DNA from: Candidatus Thorarchaeota archaeon
GTDB lineage: Archaea; Asgardarchaeota; Thorarchaeia; Thorarchaeales; Thorarchaeaceae
DNA length: 8,803 nucleotides
Direction: 5' to 3'
NCBI GenBank assembly: GCA_016840245.1
Contig: JAEOST010000471.1
Span: 1-8,803, forward strand
Shown: positions 6,406-8,803 of the stretch, piece by piece
Numbering within the stretch: the stretch's first letter is position 1
Layout of the letters: every line of letters starts with the position of its first letter
Made by a program: the position numbers and the translations under genes
Notes under the pieces: generated by a model
The model's input: the letters and a program-made list of their open reading frames with translations, nothing else
Told to the model about the DNA's origin: nothing
Databases searched by the model: none

Positions 6406-7833
6406 ATGTTAGATCCCAAGACAAAGGACGAATTGGTCAAGAGGTTAGAGACCATTGTTGGCTCTGAGAATGTTTCAGTAGATGTGACCGATATGGTCCT
6501 CAATGCCCATGATGCCTCCCCTTTGAGCGAAGCTAAAATTCGTGCTGGAGAATCTCTACCCCTTGCTGATGCAGTAGTCTTCCCCAATTCAACAGAAGAA
6601 GTGGCTGAGATTCTAAAGTGTGCCAATGAATTGAAGATTCCTGTGATTCCTGTTGGAGGTGGTGCAGGTACTTGTGGAGGAACACTACCGATTCATGGAG
6701 GTATTCAAGTCGATCTAAAACGGATGAACAAAATTTTTGCTATTGATAAAAAATCATTGACAGTTCATGTTCAGGCTGGTGTTGTTGGAATTGACCTTGA
6801 GGAGGAACTCAATCGTCATGACTACATATCCGGTCATACTCCAACCTCACTCAGAGCTTCAAACGTTGGTGGCTTCATAGCAACTCGTTCTGGTGGGTCC
6901 AAGTCCTCCTTGTATGGTAAGATTGAAGACCTCACCCTGGGCTTACAAGTTGTACTTCCGGATGGGACGATTATTGAGCTAAAGACGGTTCCACGTCATT
7001 CAGTTGGTCCTGATCTAAAGCAGCTCTTCATTGGATCTGAGGGGACACTCGGTATAATTACAGAGGCTACATTTCGAATCTTTAGGACCCCAGAATCACA
7101 ATCCTTCAGAAGTATGTGTTTCCCAGATGTGACAAGCGGTTTAGCAGCCATCCGGGAGATCTTTCAATCCGGTATCAATCCCTCTGTTGTTCGATTATAT
7201 GATCCAGAAGACACAGCGATGGCAGTTTCAACACATTTTGATGTAGCCGAGGGCGACTGTATGCTGATGTTGGCATTCGATGGGAGTGCCGATCAAGTCA
7301 TACTTGATGAAAAGAAATCAGCTGATATCTGTCTAAGTCTTGGTGCTAAGGACTATGGTGATGGACCCTCTAGACGCTGGTGGGAGCACAGATACGACAT
7401 GTACTATCCCACTAATTTTACAACATCTGGATTTTCCATGGGCGATACCATTGATATTGTTGCAACCTACGACAAGTTAGAGAATGTCTACTATGCAATG
7501 AAGGAGGCAATGGAGGCGCATGATGCAGTTGTAATGTCCCATTTCTCCCATATGTACCCAAATGGCGGTAGTATCTACATGATCTTCTTCTTTGCAGGTC
7601 CAGACGCTGAAACCACTTGGGCTACCTACAAGAAGATCTGGGATGATGGTGTAGCGGCTTGTCTCCGTGAAGGTGGTACAATGAGTCATCAGCATGGTGT
7701 TGGACTCATACGTACTACATACAACGAGGGTGAATGGGGACCCGCATTTGAGGTGATACGGAAAATAAAGCGATTACTTGACCCAAACGGAATCATGAAT
7801 CCTGGCAAGATGGGACTGGGGGTTAGAGAGTAA
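6406..7833 (+). CDS. FAD-linked oxidase of the GlcD/alkyl-DHAP-synthase (AGPS)-like family
   Basis: A 475-residue flavoprotein of the vanillyl-alcohol-oxidase/PCMH fold. The N-terminal FAD-binding domain shows PVGGGAGTCGG (residues 82-92), the pyrophosphate loop, then ATRSGGSKSSLYGKIEDL (159-176) and GSEGTLGIITEATFRI (210-225). The C-terminal cap domain ends with GGTMSHQHGVG (423-433) and LDPNGIMNPGKM (458-469). Glycolate and D-lactate dehydrogenases usually have GGxxxGEHGxG at the 423 motif, whereas alkylglycerone-phosphate synthases have SHHHGVG; this protein's SHQHGVG, its YGKIEDL segment and its REIFQSGINPSVVRLYD stretch place it nearer AGPS. The adjacent Fe-S/CCG gene argues for a true dehydrogenase, because AGPS carries out no net redox reaction. 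Likely substrate is a 2-hydroxyacid or related compound, but this is not shown. Start ATG 6406 is 7 bases after glpC; GTGAG at 6395-6399 or GAGG at 6389-6392 can serve as ribosome site. Its stop TAA overlaps the next ATG by one base. Confidence 0.88.
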   Translation: MLDPKTKDELVKRLETIVGSENVSVDVTDMVLNAHDASPLSEAKIRAGESLPLADAVVFPNSTEEVAEILKCANELKIPVIPVGGGAGTCGGTLPIHGGIQVDLKRMNKIFAIDKKSLTVHVQAGVVGIDLEEELNRHDYISGHTPTSLRASNVGGFIATRSGGSKSSLYGKIEDLTLGLQVVLPDGTIIELKTVPRHSVGPDLKQLFIGSEGTLGIITEATFRIFRTPESQSFRSMCFPDVTSGLAAIREIFQSGINPSVVRLYDPEDTAMAVSTHFDVAEGDCMLMLAFDGSADQVILDEKKSADICLSLGAKDYGDGPSRRWWEHRYDMYYPTNFTTSGFSMGDTIDIVATYDKLENVYYAMKEAMEAHDAVVMSHFSHMYPNGGSIYMIFFFAGPDAETTWATYKKIWDDGVAACLREGGTMSHQHGVGLIRTTYNEGEWGPAFEVIRKIKRLLDPNGIMNPGKMGLGVRE

Positions 7834-8803
7834 TGGACCAAGAGACGATGGCGAAACAGGTGCGGATGTGTGCTGCCTGTCCAAAGATGTGTAGACACGT
7901 GTGCCCGACCTTCTTTGCATGGCGGTCAGAGTCCCCCACTCCACATGGGCGTGCGCTCCTATTACATCATGAGAACACTGGAACTCGTGAATTGGATGAT
8001 CGGGGAATTGAGGTCCTGTATCAATGTCTTGAATGCAGTCACTGCTTGACTTGGTGTCTACCAGAGATTGATATTGCAGAGATTGTGGAGCGCAAGAGAA
8101 GAATCATTGTTCAAGATGGTCAATATCCCTCAGGTCTTGACTCCCTGAAACAGAACCTCCTGGAACATCACAATCCTTTCGGTGAAGCCCATGTAAAACG
8201 TACAGAGTGGTTCAAAACACCAGAAAAAACAGGTGATGAAATTATCTATTTCGTTGGGTGTACTGCATCATATCGTGAGGTAAAGATTGCACAACAAACA
8301 GCAAAATTACTAGGTTCTCTAGGTTACTTTTTGACTGTCAGTGAAGATGAATGGTGTTGTGGTTCACCCTTATTCAGAACTGGTTTCACGGACGATGTAT
8401 TGAAACTAGCTAAACATAACGTGGAGATGTTGAACGCTCTGTCTGGTGAGGTAATAGTTGTAACATGCCCCGGATGTTACCGTGTTCTGAGAAATGATTA
8501 TCCAGAGTATGGCTTGGAGCTGAAGAAACCGGTTCGTCATATTACTGAACTACTTGAAGAGAGGTTGAATGACCTCCCTAAAACCGTAGTCGACGGAACC
8601 GTCACATATCATGACCCGTGCCATTTGGGTCGTCATATGGGCGTCTACGATCAACCACGACAGGTCTTAGAGAAGATTACAGATGGCCAGTTCGTGGAAA
8701 TGGAACGAAATCGCGATAATGCAATGTGCTGTGGTAATGGCGCTGGAATGAGGACTCTATTTGGTGATAAAGCGCGAGTTATCGGAACAGAGAGAGTTAA
8801 ACA
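7833..8803 (+). CDS. HdrD/GlcF-like Fe-S/CCG-domain protein, C-terminus beyond right edge
   Basis: An open frame of 323 codons from the ATG in TAATG (7831-7835) to the window end, without a stop. The first cluster motif is CAACPKMCRHVCP (C13, C16, C20, C24), spaced C-x2-C-x3-C-x3-C instead of the common CxxCxxCxxxCP. The second is CLECSHCLTWC (C65, C68, C71, C75), followed by Leu-Pro rather than Pro. The first CCG domain has C143 (VGC), C175-C176 in WCCGSP, and CPGC (C212, C215); the second has HDPC (C263) and C299-C300, with its final CxxC expected just past the edge, so perhaps 50-100 residues are missing. The stretch WCCGSPLFRTGFTDD (174-188) resembles E. coli GlpC. The one-base overlap implies translational coupling with the FAD oxidase, making the pair a likely flavoprotein/Fe-S dehydrogenase as in GlcD-GlcF. 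Electron acceptor is unknown; no membrane segment is seen. Confidence 0.88.
   Translation, partial: MDQETMAKQVRMCAACPKMCRHVCPTFFAWRSESPTPHGRALLLHHENTGTRELDDRGIEVLYQCLECSHCLTWCLPEIDIAEIVERKRRIIVQDGQYPSGLDSLKQNLLEHHNPFGEAHVKRTEWFKTPEKTGDEIIYFVGCTASYREVKIAQQTAKLLGSLGYFLTVSEDEWCCGSPLFRTGFTDDVLKLAKHNVEMLNALSGEVIVVTCPGCYRVLRNDYPEYGLELKKPVRHITELLEERLNDLPKTVVDGTVTYHDPCHLGRHMGVYDQPRQVLEKITDGQFVEMERNRDNAMCCGNGAGMRTLFGDKARVIGTERVK

Noticed and set aside
6406..7833. Naming the FAD oxidase alkyl-DHAP synthase outright
   Set aside because: The key histidine triplet is HQH rather than HHH, and the overlapping Fe-S/CCG gene suggests a redox enzyme; the family-level name is safer.
1..8803. CRISPR arrays, insertion sequences, tRNA or rRNA genes
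   Set aside because: Nearly all the window is coding; the two gaps of 104 and 115 bases hold no cloverleaf, direct-repeat array or transposase trace.

Overview
The window carries six protein genes, two of them cut by the window edges. It reads as part of a prokaryotic chromosome of moderate GC. I lean towards an archaeon: TATA-like elements rather than clear -35/-10 boxes precede the two plus-strand transcription units, internal genes have GGAGGTG-type ribosome sites, and HdrD-like cysteine-rich (CCG) proteins dominate. An Asgard-type archaeon is possible, but nothing here proves the lineage and a bacterium is not excluded.

Layout: bases 1-447 (minus strand) hold the N-terminal part of a metallo-beta-lactamase-fold hydrolase. 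Bases 448-551 are a divergent promoter region. Bases 552-1997 encode an FGGY-family sugar/polyol kinase. Bases 1998-2112 hold a second promoter region, with a 25-bp imperfect palindrome next to a TATA-like box. From 2113 to the right edge runs a tight five-gene operon with gaps of 5, 0 and 7 bp and then a 1-base overlap: glpA, glpB, glpC, an FAD-linked oxidase resembling alkyl-DHAP synthase, and a second HdrD/GlpC-like iron-sulfur protein cut by the window end.

How the genes fit together: the kinase would phosphorylate a polyol (glycerol by context). GlpA/GlpB would oxidise the polyol phosphate (sn-glycerol-3-phosphate to DHAP in the known system), and electrons would leave through the Fe-S/CCG protein GlpC. 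The last two genes form a second flavoprotein plus Fe-S/CCG module, the arrangement seen in glycolate and D-lactate dehydrogenases.

Two points make the locus less ordinary than it looks. The kinase and the GlpA subunit both differ from the canonical proteins at their substrate-binding segments, so the true substrate may not be glycerol / sn-glycerol-3-phosphate. The second flavoprotein belongs to the AGPS-like branch yet is paired with an electron-transfer partner that true AGPS does not need. No glycerol facilitator, membrane anchor, RNA gene, mobile element or CRISPR array is visible.
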